A stretch of DNA of 64,000 nucleotides from Allolobophora icterica (GCA_963556255.1 OY744608.1:12440519-12504518); one strand, 5' to 3'. Counted from the first letter of the stretch, positions 42,330 through 55,162 are shown. Notes: generated by a model from the letters alone, not told the origin. Made by a program: numbers and translations.

Positions 42330-44590
42330 TATTATAACGTAATTCCACTGAACATTCCGCGCCACTTTAAGAAAGAGATTTTGCTATCGCCAAAATTTCT
42401 ATAGCGCAAATTCATAAAGAACGCGTCTGTTCTTCATGCCCTCTGCCCAGCATCCGCCATTTCTCCTGCTGCCTCTGCTGGACAGTCTGACGAGGCAATT
42501 GCTTCGTACCCCGCCCCAACCGAACCCCGATGCATCACCCCGACTCGACAGTGATGGCGGTTAAGTGCACGTCCCCTCCTCCATTAATAAATCGTCCGTT
42601 TAATATTATCATCAGTCAACAGCAATTAGTCGACAGCGACGCCCGACTCGTCAATGGCGGTCGAACCGATTACGTCGGCCATTGAGAGTCGGCGCCGAGA
42701 TTCATTCATCTGTCCAAAGACTGCACATCACCCAAGTGCGAAGACGACCTCTGTCGTCGTAGTCGAGCCGCAATGAAGGAATATCGACGGTGATTCCGGT
42801 TATCGTCCACAAAGGCGGAGAATTAGCTCGAATTTGTCATAGACGTCGAGAACGTAGGTGTAGGTTCTATGACGCGCAGCCAAGTTTAAGTGCGCTTGGA
42901 GCGCCTACGACGAGTCTCTCTTATAGTGGCGTTGTATAAATTTGCAATTACCATTACCGTTACCGCTGTCGGGAAGCTCTCTTCGTAGAACTTGACGACG
43001 TGCGTTATTTTTAACTCACCATTCGCTCGCTTTGGAGGGGGGGGGCGCTGGCTGCTACGCTTCCAAGGGCATTTTTATATACAGCAATAGGTCACTGAGA
43101 CGCGTTGCGAAAGGTGGTTCCCTACGAGAGCCATACAGACAAGGAAGGGCTTTATCTTTATAATTTATAATATTGCGTGGTTTTAGTTACGTTTTAAATC
43201 AATGGCACGAAGTATGACTTCGCTCACATCGTGTCTAAAGTGTCACTCGATGTTAATTTTAAAATAATTTATAACCTAACTGTTGGTGAAAGCGTTACGT
43301 AATGTTCATCTCCATACACCCACACACCCACCCACGTAACCTATCGTAACGTTTTCAAGGACCCCACCCACCCTCGAGCGTTACGTAATAATGCAGTGAC
43401 CCCAAGCCATCTCATCTCAGTGTTTACTCTTATCGTCATCAGTCTTTGCATCCTCATCCATTCACCTGGGGATTATATATGAAGCCCACAGGTCGACAGT
43501 GGAGGATTTTATCCAATATCGAATCTCTCTTAATCCGAACATTTGTTTGCTATTGGTTAACGTCGTTCTTTTTGGCTTAAACGCCAGTGTATGCAAACGC
43601 AGACAGGGCTAGTTCAAAGTAGACTACCTAGAAGGCCTTGCATGTGTCACGTGACCAATTACGTATTCAGCGGTGTCATGAAGACCATCTAACTAACTAA
43701 TAGGCCTAATTAATGATCTAGTGGTCTTGTCCGTTGAAATCCGCCGCACGACTGTCGCCTCCCTTACGACTTCCACATTCAGATGTATCCGATGCTGCAT
43801 GACGGGATAATTACTTGATAGCATAATTATTCAGCTTAGATTCAGAGAAACTTATTTCATTAAGCAACTGCTATTTGATGTATTTATTTCTAATATTTAT
43901 TGAAGGCCAATTTGCAAACGTTATTTTGTAATTGCAAATTTATTCGTTGCCGTTTCAAGATAAATTTATTAGAGATGTTCCCTAAGTTACAGGCTAAATG
44001 ATTTCAAAGGGAAGTTCACCAGCAAGCTATCAGTGTTTAGATAACTATAGAGATATAGTCGTATAGTCACCAGAGTCCGGCTCCTGCATGAACGCATCAC
44101 TCAAACAAGGAATATAAAGGCAAGCATCGATCGAATGGATGGACGGACGGATGGATGGATGGTGGTCAGACGAGCGGTAGAGGCAGAGATCGCTAATCCT
44201 CGGGCATATGAGACACGACGCCGAGAGCAGATACTATAGATAACACAGGATGTTTCATCGATCCCAATGACTCCGCTATGAATTAATTTCCAAATATCAA
44301 GGAATTATAGGAGAACGACGACTCTGGCTCATCAATATACTGTAATGAGATCGATTCAACGTTGATCGTGCGAAAACTTGGTTGGGGTATTGTTATTTAA
44401 ATGGTTCGGTGCCAGGACTAATTCTTACAAGATTCTGCATCAATGATTTTGTAGGCATACGAAGCTATTTTAAAAGAAGAGCTAACATAATGTAGTATAT
44501 ACAATATACATATACATATACTGTTTAACATAGTATAGTACAATATACATACATATACATAAATACATTTATACATATACATGCATTCTT
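42330..44590. other. Repeat-poor, partly CpG-rich region without a recognised gene
   Basis: The longest stretch with few repeats. 42400-42900 has many CG dinucleotides and words such as GTCGACAGCGACG and CAGCAATTAGTC. The piece GAGCGCCTACGACGAG then GGCGTTGTATAAATTTGC (42900-42945) is a repeat-tail word. It could hold a promoter, enhancer or untranslated exon, but no coding frame is convincing. Confidence 0.4.
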
Positions 44591-44599
44591 ACATACATA

Positions 44600-44840
44600 C
44601 ATGCATTCTTATATGCATATAATTATGCACACATACGTACAGTCGTCGTACTTGCATACATACGTACATGCATGCATGCATACATACTTACATACATACA
44701 TACACACATACATACATGCGTACATACATAAATACATACATACATACATACATACATACATACATACATACATACATACATACATACATACATACATACA
44801 TACATACATACATACATGCATGCATGCATGCATGCATACA
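44600..44840. repeat. (CATA)n microsatellite with GCATA variants
   Basis: Imperfect then pure CATA repeats, ending (GCAT)n at 44817-44836. Confidence 0.96.
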
Positions 44841-44915
44841 TGCATACATGTATGTAGTCTTGTACATGTATAAATATGTATAGAATAAACAAAAATATAT
44901 ATATACACGACTACA

Positions 44916-45360
44916 TCAACCAATATAATAACCGATGTCCCGTCTGTCTGTCCGTGTAACTTTGGGCTATAAGCCTACCTTCGTCAGTGCTCCCCGCACC
45001 TTGCGTAGGCCGGCTTCTGCAGGCAGGTCCAGCTTACGGGTCCAGCTGACGGTCCAGCTGACCTATCGACCTCTGGACAGTACGTATACACGCACAGAGG
45101 GCCTAAGGGCTAGCAGAGAGAAGCAGCCGCACAAATACAAAGAAGGCCATATACACAGATAGACAGACAAACATAGGCTATAGATAGCGAGAAATCATCC
45201 AGAGCCAGTTTTTGCACATGATCAATTGTATGACCAACTGTTAAATGTTACTGTTGTTGTCTTTCAAACTAGCCGTTGTCTTTACAATTTAAGTGTATAA
45301 TCAAGTGTTTAGTTTTAGTGTTTAATAATAATACCACGATTTTTCACGGTTTACAGCTAG
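44916..45360 (+). mobile_element. Non-autonomous Helitron (family C)
   Basis: Starts A|TCAACCAATATAATAACC and ends CACGATTTTTCACGG (worn hairpin), TTTACAGCTAG|T. 445 bp. The same termini as 18715-18920 but a largely different interior. Confidence 0.82.
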
Positions 45361-45411
45361 TACATACATGACAACAAACGTGCATGATTACAATCATATT
45401 ATAACTAACTA

Positions 45412-45789
45412 CCAGTGTTTAATCTAGACGTCTTTGGGGGGGAATGTCCCCCCAGGATTGATGTTTCCCCCAGAGGCCAGCAATATAGACCAATGTAGAG
45501 ACCTTTAGGGGAGGAAAAATCCCCCCACGATACATGTGGATACATGGTTCCCCCCCAGAGAGATGAATTCCTAAAAAAGGTCGTCAAGGTTTTTGAGAGA
45601 GTAATTGCTGTAGAAAAAGTTAAAAATCGGGCGAAGGACTAAAAAAAGGTCATCAACTTTTTTGGAAGATGAAATTAGGAAAATTCTCAAACTTTTTGAA
45701 GATGGATGAAAGAAATCTTGTGTCAATTCTTTGCTCCCCCCAGAAACCTTGTTTCCCCTCCCAGAAGAGGGGGACTAGATTAAACACTG
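45412..45789. mobile_element. hAT-type MITE, TSD ACTAACTA
   Basis: Inverted ends CAGTGTTTAATCTAG and CTAGATTAAACACTG, perfect 8-bp duplication ACTAACTA at 45404-45411 and 45790-45797. The interior has runs of C and TTTTTGAAGATG-type repeats. Confidence 0.92.
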
Positions 45790-46153
45790 ACTAACTACAT
45801 ACAGTCATACATAGTTACGTAAAGTATAATCATGTATACACGCGCATACACACACAGGTAGCAACGTAGGCGGGTAGTTGTTAGCTATAGATCTCTCGGT
45901 CTTTTTATTTACTAAACAAAGCAATTCATCCCACAGTTTCCTTACAACTCACGCACCTAAGAATTCGCTGCCCTAAGGAGGACTTGTAAGAAACGTCTCG
46001 GTCAGCGGAGAAAGAAGAATCTGCTCGAAGGCATACATAGCGTTGATCTTAAGCCATGGAGACCAGATAAACAGAGCTATTACGGTCACTGAAGACTCAT
46101 CTCGTGGGCTGTCATCAGCACAAAGAAGGGAGTGACCGGAAGTGGGCGTGTGG

Positions 46154-46395
46154 GTGTGATGCATTCTGACAACATCTGAACTTCGTCTTCTCATTGTCTG
46201 TAGTCACGACGTCTCGAAGTAATTATTTTCGGCAGTTTGTCTTTCGCGCCTCCACTCTCTGGACTCCTTGGCAACTGAAATTGGATCTCCTTTTGGCTAC
46301 CCTCTGGACAACCCCTCTAACTTGACATGAATAAGCTGGTTCTATGCGCTTAGCTTTCAAGTGGTGCTTTAGAAATTTGAAGATTTCGATTATGA
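46154..46395 (+). repeat. Dispersed repeat (family T) with 80-bp near-identical partner at 50971
   Basis: 46154-46233 (GCATTCTGACAACATCTGAAC, CGACGTCTCGAAGT) is nearly identical to 50971-51056. 46250-46395 carries family T words and ends GATTTCGATTATGATG. Confidence 0.75.
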
Positions 46396-46396
46396 T

Positions 46397-46702
46397 GAAG
46401 GAAAGTCAGTCAGACAGATAGGCAGTCAGTCAGACAGATAGGCAGTCAGTCAGACAGATAGGCAGTCAGTCATACAGATAGGCAGTCAGTCAGACAGATA
46501 GGCAGTCAGTCAGACAGATAGGCAGTCAGTCAGACAGATAGGCAGTCAGTCAGACAGATAGGCAGTCAGTCAGACAGATAGGCAGTCAGTCAGACAGATA
46601 GGCAGTCAGTCAGACAGATAGGCAGTCAGTCAGACAGATAGGCAGTCAGTCAGACAGATAGGCAGTCAGTCAGACAGATAGGCAGTCAGTCAGACAGACT
46701 GA
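46397..46702. repeat. Minisatellite, 20-bp unit x about 15
   Basis: AGTCAGTCAGACAGATAGGC is repeated with almost no change (one T at about 46472). The last unit is followed by an inverted unit (GACTGCCTATCTGTCTTTC). Confidence 0.96.
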
Positions 46703-46724
46703 CTGCCTATCTGTCTTTCTGACT

Positions 46725-46779
46725 GACGAAAAATCAGTCAATCAGTCAGTAAGTCTGACTGATTGACTGATTTTTCGTC
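46725..46779. repeat. Perfect 25-bp inverted repeat with 5-base loop
   Basis: Arms 46725-46749 and 46755-46779 are exact reverse complements around TAAGT. The right arm leads into CATCGTAATCGTAATC, a reversed family T tail, so the whole minisatellite lies between opposed family T tails. Confidence 0.93.
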
Positions 46780-47074
46780 ATCGTAATCGTAATCTCCAAC
46801 TTTCCGTAATCTACAGTCATTCAGAAGGTAAGTCAGTCTGTCAGTCAATAAATCAAATCAATCAATAAGTCAGATATGACTACACTGGGCCAGTAAGAGT
46901 TGCGCCTTTTATTCGTTCAGTATTTCAATCGATTAACGAATCAATCAATCAATTAATCAACTGATCAATCAATCCATCAGTCATTCAGATTTGACTAGAC
47001 TGGACAAGAGTATTAGTATTACAAGATAATCTGGGTTCACGTCTGCATCCCTATGTCTCTGTCTCTATTTCTGT

Positions 47075-47325
47075 CCGTCTCTATCTCTGTCTCTGTCTCT
47101 CTGTCTCTGTCTCGCTGGCTCTGTCTCCCATGCCCAGCCGGACGGATAGACGGATGGAAGGATGGATGGATGCACGGTTGGACGGACGGACGGATGGATG
47201 GATGGATGGATAGATGAAAGGATGAATGGGTGGATGAAAGGATGGATGGACGGACGGACGGACGGACGGATGGACGGACGGATGGATGGATGGACGGACG
47301 GATGGATGGATGGATGACGTGTTTA
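47075..47325. repeat. (TCTG)n then (GGAT/GGAC)n arrays
   Basis: CTCTGTCT repeats at 47055-47125, then GGATGGAC tetramers. Frames are His/Pro/Ser- or Asp/Gly-like only. Confidence 0.93.
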
Positions 47326-47813
47326 GATGACATTCGAAACGCCTACTACCAACACGTGGCCTATTAGACACTGCGTACAGGTCGAGCATTTAGTCGACGC
47401 GTTGGTTGGACCATGTTTGTGTCAGTTGACCTTTTGAGCAGACAGACAGACTAGTTGTTCCATAAGACTAGTGGCTATAAATACGCCCAAAGACCGGTTT
47501 ATAGGTCAGGATGACCTCTGTTATTTCACTGCGTCGTAATTGCTCAATAAGAACTTTCTGTTCTTCAATCTCTAGTAATTGAAGAATGTTAATCAATTGT
47601 CTGCATCTTTGCATCGTTCTCCAAATGTTTTCCACATTCAGTTAATGTGGTTTTTGATTGGTAATCAACCGAAGTGTCTGATTGGTAGCAGACATTATGT
47701 TTGTGTGCGTTTTTGGTCCTATTAGTATGCGTGTGTCTTTGGTCAATTCTATAGCGCCTTTAATAACAGCGCATGTTGCTTGGCTAACCGGTTTAACATG
47801 TTTAATTTTAAAT
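47326..47813. other. No gene seen
   Basis: Unique sequence with short paired words (TGATTGGTA at 47655 and 47681). No recognisable element. Confidence 0.5.
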
Positions 47814-48160
47814 CAGTGTGGGAATTGTAGAAAAAAGGTAACATTTTAATCCGTATTTTGCAAACTGATGTCAACGAAATTTGAAAGCAGCTGATTTCAA
47901 CGCTGGCAGTTTTGCAAGTCAGCCTCGAATCAAAATCAATTCCTTTGTTGAGAAAATAAAAAATGCATACACCATACACCGTGGATATTTTTTCTCTTTG
48001 TCAGAGACTCAGAGTCAAATGATGCTAAACCACACTTGCACAACTGAAGGGGATGGAAAGTGAAAACGACCCCTTGGGGTATGCAATAAAGACTTAACTG
48101 TGGGGTCCTAAGAAAGACTAGGGGGTTGAACCCCCAACACCGCCGACAATTCCCACGCTG
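47814..48160 (+). mobile_element. hAT-type element (relative of 8876 and 11055 copies)
   Basis: CAGTGTGGGAATTGTAG and, inverted, CAGCGTGGGAATTGTCGG ends. The interior ACGACCCCTTGGGGTATGC matches the other two copies. The flanks show no clear duplication. Confidence 0.68.
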
Positions 48161-48292
48161 GCAACAACGTCTTCGTCTGTACACGAATGATGCTCGTGTA
48201 GCTGGAGACGGTCTCCACTGGCAGTCTCGAGCAGACAGGTAGAATAAACTTACGAACTATCCATCCAAAGTCGGGAATAAGCATATCTGTTG

Positions 48293-49066
<774 letters not shown>

Positions 49067-49448
49067 ATCTGTTGCTACCAGAGACTAATTGAAATTGGGA
49101 ATAAGCATATCTGTTGCTACCAGAGACTAATTGAAATTGGGAATAAGCATATCTGTTGCTACCAGAGACTAATTGAAATTGGGAATAAGCATATCTGTTG
49201 CTACCAGAGACTAATTGAAATTGGGAATAAGCATATCTGTTGCTACCAGAGACTAATTGAAATTGGGAATAAGCATATCTGTTGCTACCAGAGACTAATT
49301 GAAATTGGGAATAAGCATATCTGTTGCTACCAGAGACTAATTGAAATTGGGAATAAGCATATCTGTTGCTACCAGAGACTAATTGAAATTGGGAATAAGC
49401 ATATCTGTTGCTACCAGAGACTAATTGAAATTGGGAATAAGTATATTT
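49067..49448. repeat. Minisatellite, 42-bp unit x about 9
   Basis: Unit GGGAATAAGCATATCTGTTG followed by CTACCAGAGACTAATTGAAATT, nine nearly identical copies with no spacers. One more unit fragment lies left of the foldback element at 48274-48292. Confidence 0.96.
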
Positions 49449-49649
49449 GTTGATAATACGGTTTAATTCAAAGGCTAAGAGTAATCGATTGCTTTTCTAA
49501 TAACAATCCAGACTTGTCTGCATGACTCGGCACTTTGTAATGATAAGTTCTGAAAGACCGCCTCCTAAAACACGTTGTCACTACCCAAGCCGCTTGCATG
49601 ACCGCCGCAGGGTTAGGATATGCACCGTGGACGTCATTCATATAATTAT

Positions 49650-50010
49650 GTAGCACGATGCGTCATGCTTCAAGTCAAGTCCACACGAACATACTAGACA
49701 AACGCCTCTCTGCATGACGAATGACTGAGTGACAGCCAAGTCGCCCGTGATTTTATCGACTGTTCTGAGTCGGTTCCGAGCCACTGCCAGAGTATAAATA
49801 TAGGCGCTTCAGTGAAGCGAGACATTGTTAAGTCGTCTTCACGATCTTTCTTGGTGATTATAACTTATAAGAACGACATTTCCTGTGTTTATGAGTGTTT
49901 ATTCCTGCTCGTGAGCTCGTTTAGCGTTGCTAGACGTAATTCTTTGACAAACCGTGTTTAAACGACACTCTCTACTTTCGCTACCCTGGTAAGGAAACGA
50001 ATTGTTACAA
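49650..50010 (+). promoter_or_regulatory. TATA-containing promoter-like region (possible solo LTR)
   Basis: TATAAATA at 49793-49800 is followed about 25-30 bp on by GACATTGTT, a plausible initiator. The block could run from TGTAGCA (49650) to TGTTACA (about 50003-50009), which are inverted-repeat-like LTR ends, but I find no 5-bp duplication. Either a solo LTR or the core promoter of an unseen transcript. Confidence 0.35.
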
Positions 50011-50203
50011 TAATCAGTGTATTAGAAGACTCGATGATAGTACGTTCTTTTCAAGCGGAAGGTAATGTTGGGTAATCGTAAATGATGACCTTGAGTGGCG
50101 TGGCATCCACTCAAACGGGCAATTGTGGTGAAGGATCTCACCCGATCTATTCGTTGAAAAGAAGCGGGGTCGAGACCATACGGTCGCTATGGCAAAACTT
50201 GAA

Positions 50204-50280
50204 CATTTACATTTAAGACAGATATTCTCATTTCTCACTGCCGCAGTGAGAAATGAGAATATCTGTTTTAAATGTAAATG
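50204..50280. repeat. Near-perfect palindrome, 38-bp arms
   Basis: Arms 50204-50241 and 50243-50280 pair with a single mismatch around one base (centre CACTGCCGCAGTG). Confidence 0.93.
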
Positions 50281-50460
50281 CTCATAGACATATTTGTCTG
50301 GTGATATAAATGGCTTCTATAGCCATCGTACACTTCACGGTTATCAGCGATGGTGTCTGAACTTAGTAGAGATGTTTTATTATCAGTAAATGCGTTTAAT
50401 TTCGCGTTTTGGGACACCTGAATCGATAGATTCAGCTAAATTTAGGAGTGATAGACACAC

Positions 50461-50916
50461 CAGAGGCGGGTTTACAGAAAACGGGGCCCTAGGCGCAAAC
50501 ATTTTTGGGGGCCCTTCAGAAGTTGTGAACTGAGAATCTGAGACTCTGATGGTGTTTAGCCTATCAATGTGTAAAAACCCACGAAGTTGAACTTAAACCC
50601 GTTTTTGTGAGTGTTATTGAGACTGTAATTATGATTAGTTATAAAAGCTATTTTCAAGGAATGCGAAGTTATTTGATTTAATGATTTTAGTAAAAAAACT
50701 GACATATTAAATCAACAATCAACGTGAAATACGTGGCCAGTTTTACTTCTTGAATAAATTATTGATCTCTTAAATTGTCTCCATTATTGTGATAAATTTA
50801 TCACATATTGTTGGTCTATTGAATAATTCTATAATTGTAAAAATATTTTCCATCGTTTTGGGGCCCTCCAAGATTCGGGGGGCCTAGGCGCGCACCTACG
50901 TGTAAACGCGCCTCTG
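50461..50916. mobile_element. hAT-type MITE, TSD AGACACAC
   Basis: Ends CAGAGGCGGGTTTACA and, inverted, CAGAGGCGCGTTTACA. Perfect duplication AGACACAC at 50453-50460 and 50917-50924. Internal GGGGCCCTAGGCGC near both ends. Confidence 0.93.
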
Positions 50917-50970
50917 AGACACACTCTCATCCATTATAACCATTATTAGTAATTTGCCGTGTGTTTAGTG

Positions 50971-51056
50971 ACAGTGTGATGCATTCTGACAACATCTGAA
51001 CTTCGTCTTCTCATTGTCTCTAGTCACGACGTCTCGAAGTTATTATTATTTTCGTA
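50971..51056 (+). repeat. Partner of repeat at 46154-46233
   Basis: Near-identical 80-bp copy followed by GCGCTTTAGAAATCTTC, as in family T. Confidence 0.8.
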
Positions 51057-51084
51057 ATTGCGCTTTAGAAATCTTCATATGATT

Positions 51085-51654
<570 letters not shown>

Positions 51655-51957
51655 GTAGCCTGGCTTCAATCTGGTTTTCTTGACCTATCGAATTTTGACA
51701 AAGCTTTTTCTGACTATTGTTTCCCCTGAAGCAACCATCTACTATGACTACTAATCACCGAGAATTCTTCGGAGTTGTGGTTTTGATGTCTTAGAAGTCT
51801 CTAGATTAGATAAAATCAGATCTTCGATACTTGAACTGTCTTCTGACTGAAGCCACCGAATGCCGTTTGTCTTTGTTTGCTGAGCACAATTTGCGAAAAC
51901 TTCTTAGTTTGAGCCAAACTGTGTAACCTAGGTTGGTTGGTCTTCATGTCTTTTAAG

Positions 51958-52145
51958 GCGTTGAAATCTCAGACGTTGTAGGCTCTAGAGTTAACACAAC
52001 AACCAAAGAACTTAGACGTCACTCGGCCCCTTTACAAGGTTAGCACCCCATTCGCTCCTGAGGACAGTGCTCGAAGGAAGAATTTAAGGGAAAAAGCCCC
52101 AGGAAGACCAAAAAATGATGGATATATAAATGATACAGATGACGA
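51958..52145 (+). CDS. Candidate coding exon of unknown gene
   Basis: An open frame reads SRVNTQQPKNLDVTRPLYK, then APEDSARRKNLREKAPGRPK and NDGYINDTDD, and meets a donor-like GATGTAAGG at 52146. It is charged, not low-complexity, and follows a TTTTAAG stop/acceptor-like site at about 51954. I recognise no family. It could equally be part of a retrotransposed or captured fragment beside the Helitron. Confidence 0.3.
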
Positions 52146-52195
52146 TGTAAGGAAATTAAGGAAAAGGCACAAAATAGAGAATATATATATATATA

Positions 52196-52352
52196 CTAGT
52201 GTATTTTCCCGTCATATCATGACGTCATAATATAGGCCTATAATGTATCGTCGTCAAGACAGCCGTCGTCAACACAACCGGTTTATGTTTCACAATCTAT
52301 AGAACAGAAAGCGTTTGTGACGTAGCGTTTATCCGGACGGACACTATATGGA

Positions 52353-52395
<43 letters not shown>
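52196..52395 (-). mobile_element. Helitron (family A) with eroded 5' end in (TA)n
   Basis: The 3' end on the minus strand is CTAG|T at 52196, next to a worn hairpin (CGTCATATCATGACG). The body has GACGACGATACATTATAGG and CCATATAGTGTCCGTCC. The 5' end is lost in (TA)n at 52355-52395. Confidence 0.82.
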
Positions 52396-52396
<1 letters not shown>

Positions 52397-52659
52397 TATA
52401 GCGTCGTTTGATTCTTAGACCTGCTTAAGGGAAACACACGGAATTAGAAGCAGGGCCCCATTGTTACCGAAGATATGCGCGCGCTGTAGTGTTTTGTATC
52501 TTACATGTAACTTCTTTGTAGATCAAAAGCCTTTTACCAAAATCTGCAACCAAAATATTAATTGTGTGAACTGTGAGTTTCTTCCTTCTCTTCCATCTGG
52601 TCTTTATCTGCTTCAGTTGAGGCATGTGGACTTTTATTTCTGTCCAAAGATTCTACTCA

Positions 52660-53400
52660 TGATTTGTGACGTGACGCATAGTAACTAAGATAAATATTAG
52701 TGACGTGGTGTAGTAACTAAGATAAGTAATTAATTGACTCAGATGAATAATTAAGTAATTAAGACGAGTATTGTGACGTGGTAAACAACTAAATTGGTAT
52801 TTGTGACGTAGGACAGTAACTAAGATAAATAGTTGCGACGTGGTATAGTAGCCCTAACTAAATGACTAGTTAATGACTAAAATGAGTAATTACGTAATTA
52901 AGACGAGTATTGTGACGTGGTACATGTACATCAACTAAGATTGGTATTTGTGACGTAGCACAGTAACTAAGATGAGTTTAAATGTGACGTTGCTCATTGA
53001 CTAAAGGAAGTATTTGTGATGTGGCTCAGCATCTATGATGAATGACTAAATTATTAAGACGAGTATTTGTGACGTAATATTGAGGAGTAATATTGAATAT
53101 TGGAGAGGACCAGACGAGATAGGTTTCGTAATGAAGTCATCTGGAAAGAATTGGGACAGAAGGAAACACTGGTAAAGCTTAGAACAAGAAGACTGACATG
53201 GTTTTTAATTACTAATGAATTACTCATCTCAGTTGCTAAGCCTCATCTCAAACTTACTCGTCTTAATGTCTGTGCCACTACACAACTACTCATTGTAACT
53301 ACATAATTATTACTAATTAGTTTTCGTGACGTGGCACAGTAGCCTAGATGAGTATTTATGACGTAGCACAGTAACTAAAGCGAGTACTCGAAAAGTCATT
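52660..53400. repeat. Degenerate tandem array rich in TGACGT
   Basis: Diverged units of about 30-45 bp with the form TATTTGTGACGTAGCACAGT then AACTAAGATGAGT. At least ten TGACGT words. Interrupted by a LINE fragment at 53097-53205. Confidence 0.75.
53097..53205 (+). pseudogene. RTE-like LINE C-terminal fragment
   Basis: Reads MERTRRDRFRNEVIWKELGQ then RTRRLTWF, the segment before the GHVLRM motif in RTE-type proteins. Truncated on both sides. Confidence 0.7.
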
Positions 53401-53622
53401 ATATGGCACAGAAGCAAAGCTTTGGCTGTGATCGGACGTTTAAACGACTGAATAACTTGAAACACACGACTGAGCTAACTGCGTCTATATAGTCTAAACG
53501 AACAATCGCCTATTGGGTTGACATTTTACGTGTTATTATAGCGCCTCTATAGAAATTTGTAGACTTTGCATGCTTTGTTGTGTGATGCGCGATACTGTAT
53601 ATAATTTCAGTTAAGCATATCA

Positions 53623-53625
<3 letters not shown>

Positions 53626-53712
<87 letters not shown>

Positions 53713-53735
53713 AGGCCTATATATATTATATACAG

Positions 53736-53786
<51 letters not shown>
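53626..53786. repeat. (TA)n microsatellite
   Basis: Two TA runs separated by CAAGGCCTATATATATTATATACAGG-like sequence. It adjoins the SINE tail at 53787. Confidence 0.97.
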
Positions 53787-53788
<2 letters not shown>

Positions 53789-54040
53789 GTGTTTATTCTC
53801 AAGCTCACTGACAAACTGCAGCAAGTTACATTGAAACATTGAAACATGAAGGTACAATTTTCAAGATCTTATTGAACATACGTCTGTTAGGCGCTTGCTC
53901 ATTTTACTGCTGCCCATAGGAAGTGGAAGGCTGAGTCGACCAAGAGGGGACTTACGGGTATCGAACCCACGTCTTTCAAGGTCTTATTTTCTTCATGCAA
54001 GAGTATTACCTTTCATCTATTCCCCTACCCAACTTGTCAA
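53787..54040 (-). mobile_element. tRNA-derived SINE (family 5), minus orientation
   Basis: Minus strand: AATAGATGAAAGGTAATACTC (box A region) and GTGGGTTCGATACCC (box B, about 53955-53970), then GGTCGACTCAGCCTTCCAC. The same element as 24735-25000 but with a better-preserved box B. Confidence 0.82.
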
Positions 54041-54640
54041 ATGTAAGCACGTGAAACTATCTATAGGCCTACAGCATTCTTAAAGTTCCCCTGTGAGTAG
54101 CAGCCTGCCTTTAGCGGAATACCCAAACTAGAAGTTTGCCCCTAACACGTAAGCAAGTCTTAGTGGCGACATTTAGCGTGATTCACTCTGGATGTCTTGA
54201 CGATCGATATTATGGCCGCCATGTTCAACCACTGAGGTATTAAGGGGCCTACATAATAAATGCTTGTAGCAGCCTATATCTCATTGTGTTCAACCGTCGA
54301 TGCAACTTAATATCTTGGGAACGAACTTATTATGTCAACCGATACAACCGCCGATGTTGTCGTGACTTGCAGGAATGGTTAACCGTACTTTACTATTAGG
54401 GTCATGACCTTTGTAAATGGACTCACAATTACGGTTAAGCCCACGCATGTAAATCGCTGAAAGCTGTCGTCATTTCCATAACAGTTAAGTTATTTTTGGC
54501 TACTCCTTTAGACCTTTGTTTAGGCTTAAACCAGACCTAAATGTGTTTCCATTAGCGCCTTTTAGGGCATATTCAGAGCAGTTATAGAGCTATTCGTATA
54601 TGATTATGTAGGCATGCAATCATGTAGTTTATATGGGCTT
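54041..54640. other. No gene seen
   Basis: Unique sequence of medium GC without supported frames. Confidence 0.5.
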
Positions 54641-54689
54641 ATATGTTTGTATCTATGCATGAAAGTATTCTATGTATGAAGTGTATATA

Positions 54690-54747
54690 TGTATACTGTA
54701 TGCATGCATGTATGTATTGTGTTTGCATGTATAATGTATGTATGTAC

Positions 54748-54778
<31 letters not shown>

Positions 54779-55080
54779 TGTATGTATGTATGTATGTATG
54801 TATGTATGTATGTATGTATGTATGTATGTATGTATGTATGTATGTATGTATTGTGTTTGCATGTATGTATGTATGTATGTATGTATGTATGTATGTAGGC
54901 CTATGTATATATGTATGTATGTATGTACATGTATGTATGTATGTATGCATGTATGTATGTACATGTATGTATGTATGTATGTACATGTATGTATGTATGT
55001 ATGCATGTATGTATGTACATGTATGTATGTATGTGTGTATGTATGTATGTATGTATGTATGTATGCTTGTATCCTACATA
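54690..55080. repeat. (TATG)n microsatellite with periodic TACATG variants
   Basis: Pure TATG at 54752-54850, then blocks of about 50 bp that repeat GTACATG at regular spacing. (ATCT)n follows at 55133-55162. Confidence 0.97.
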
Positions 55081-55162
55081 TGTATGTAATAATAGGCTAT
55101 ATTTGCATGTAATATAATTAGGCTTAAAATCACATCTATCTATCTATCTATCTATCTATCTA

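Noticed and set aside
42350..44590. A second protein-coding gene upstream
   Set aside because: I scanned for SLC6-like or other domain motifs on both strands and saw none. Only a regulatory or non-coding role is left open.
49067..49448. Regular 42-bp repeats resembling a CRISPR array
   Set aside because: Units abut with no unique spacers, there are no cas genes, and the context is an animal genome. It is a minisatellite. The same holds for the 20-bp array at 46397 and the 16-bp array at 12183.
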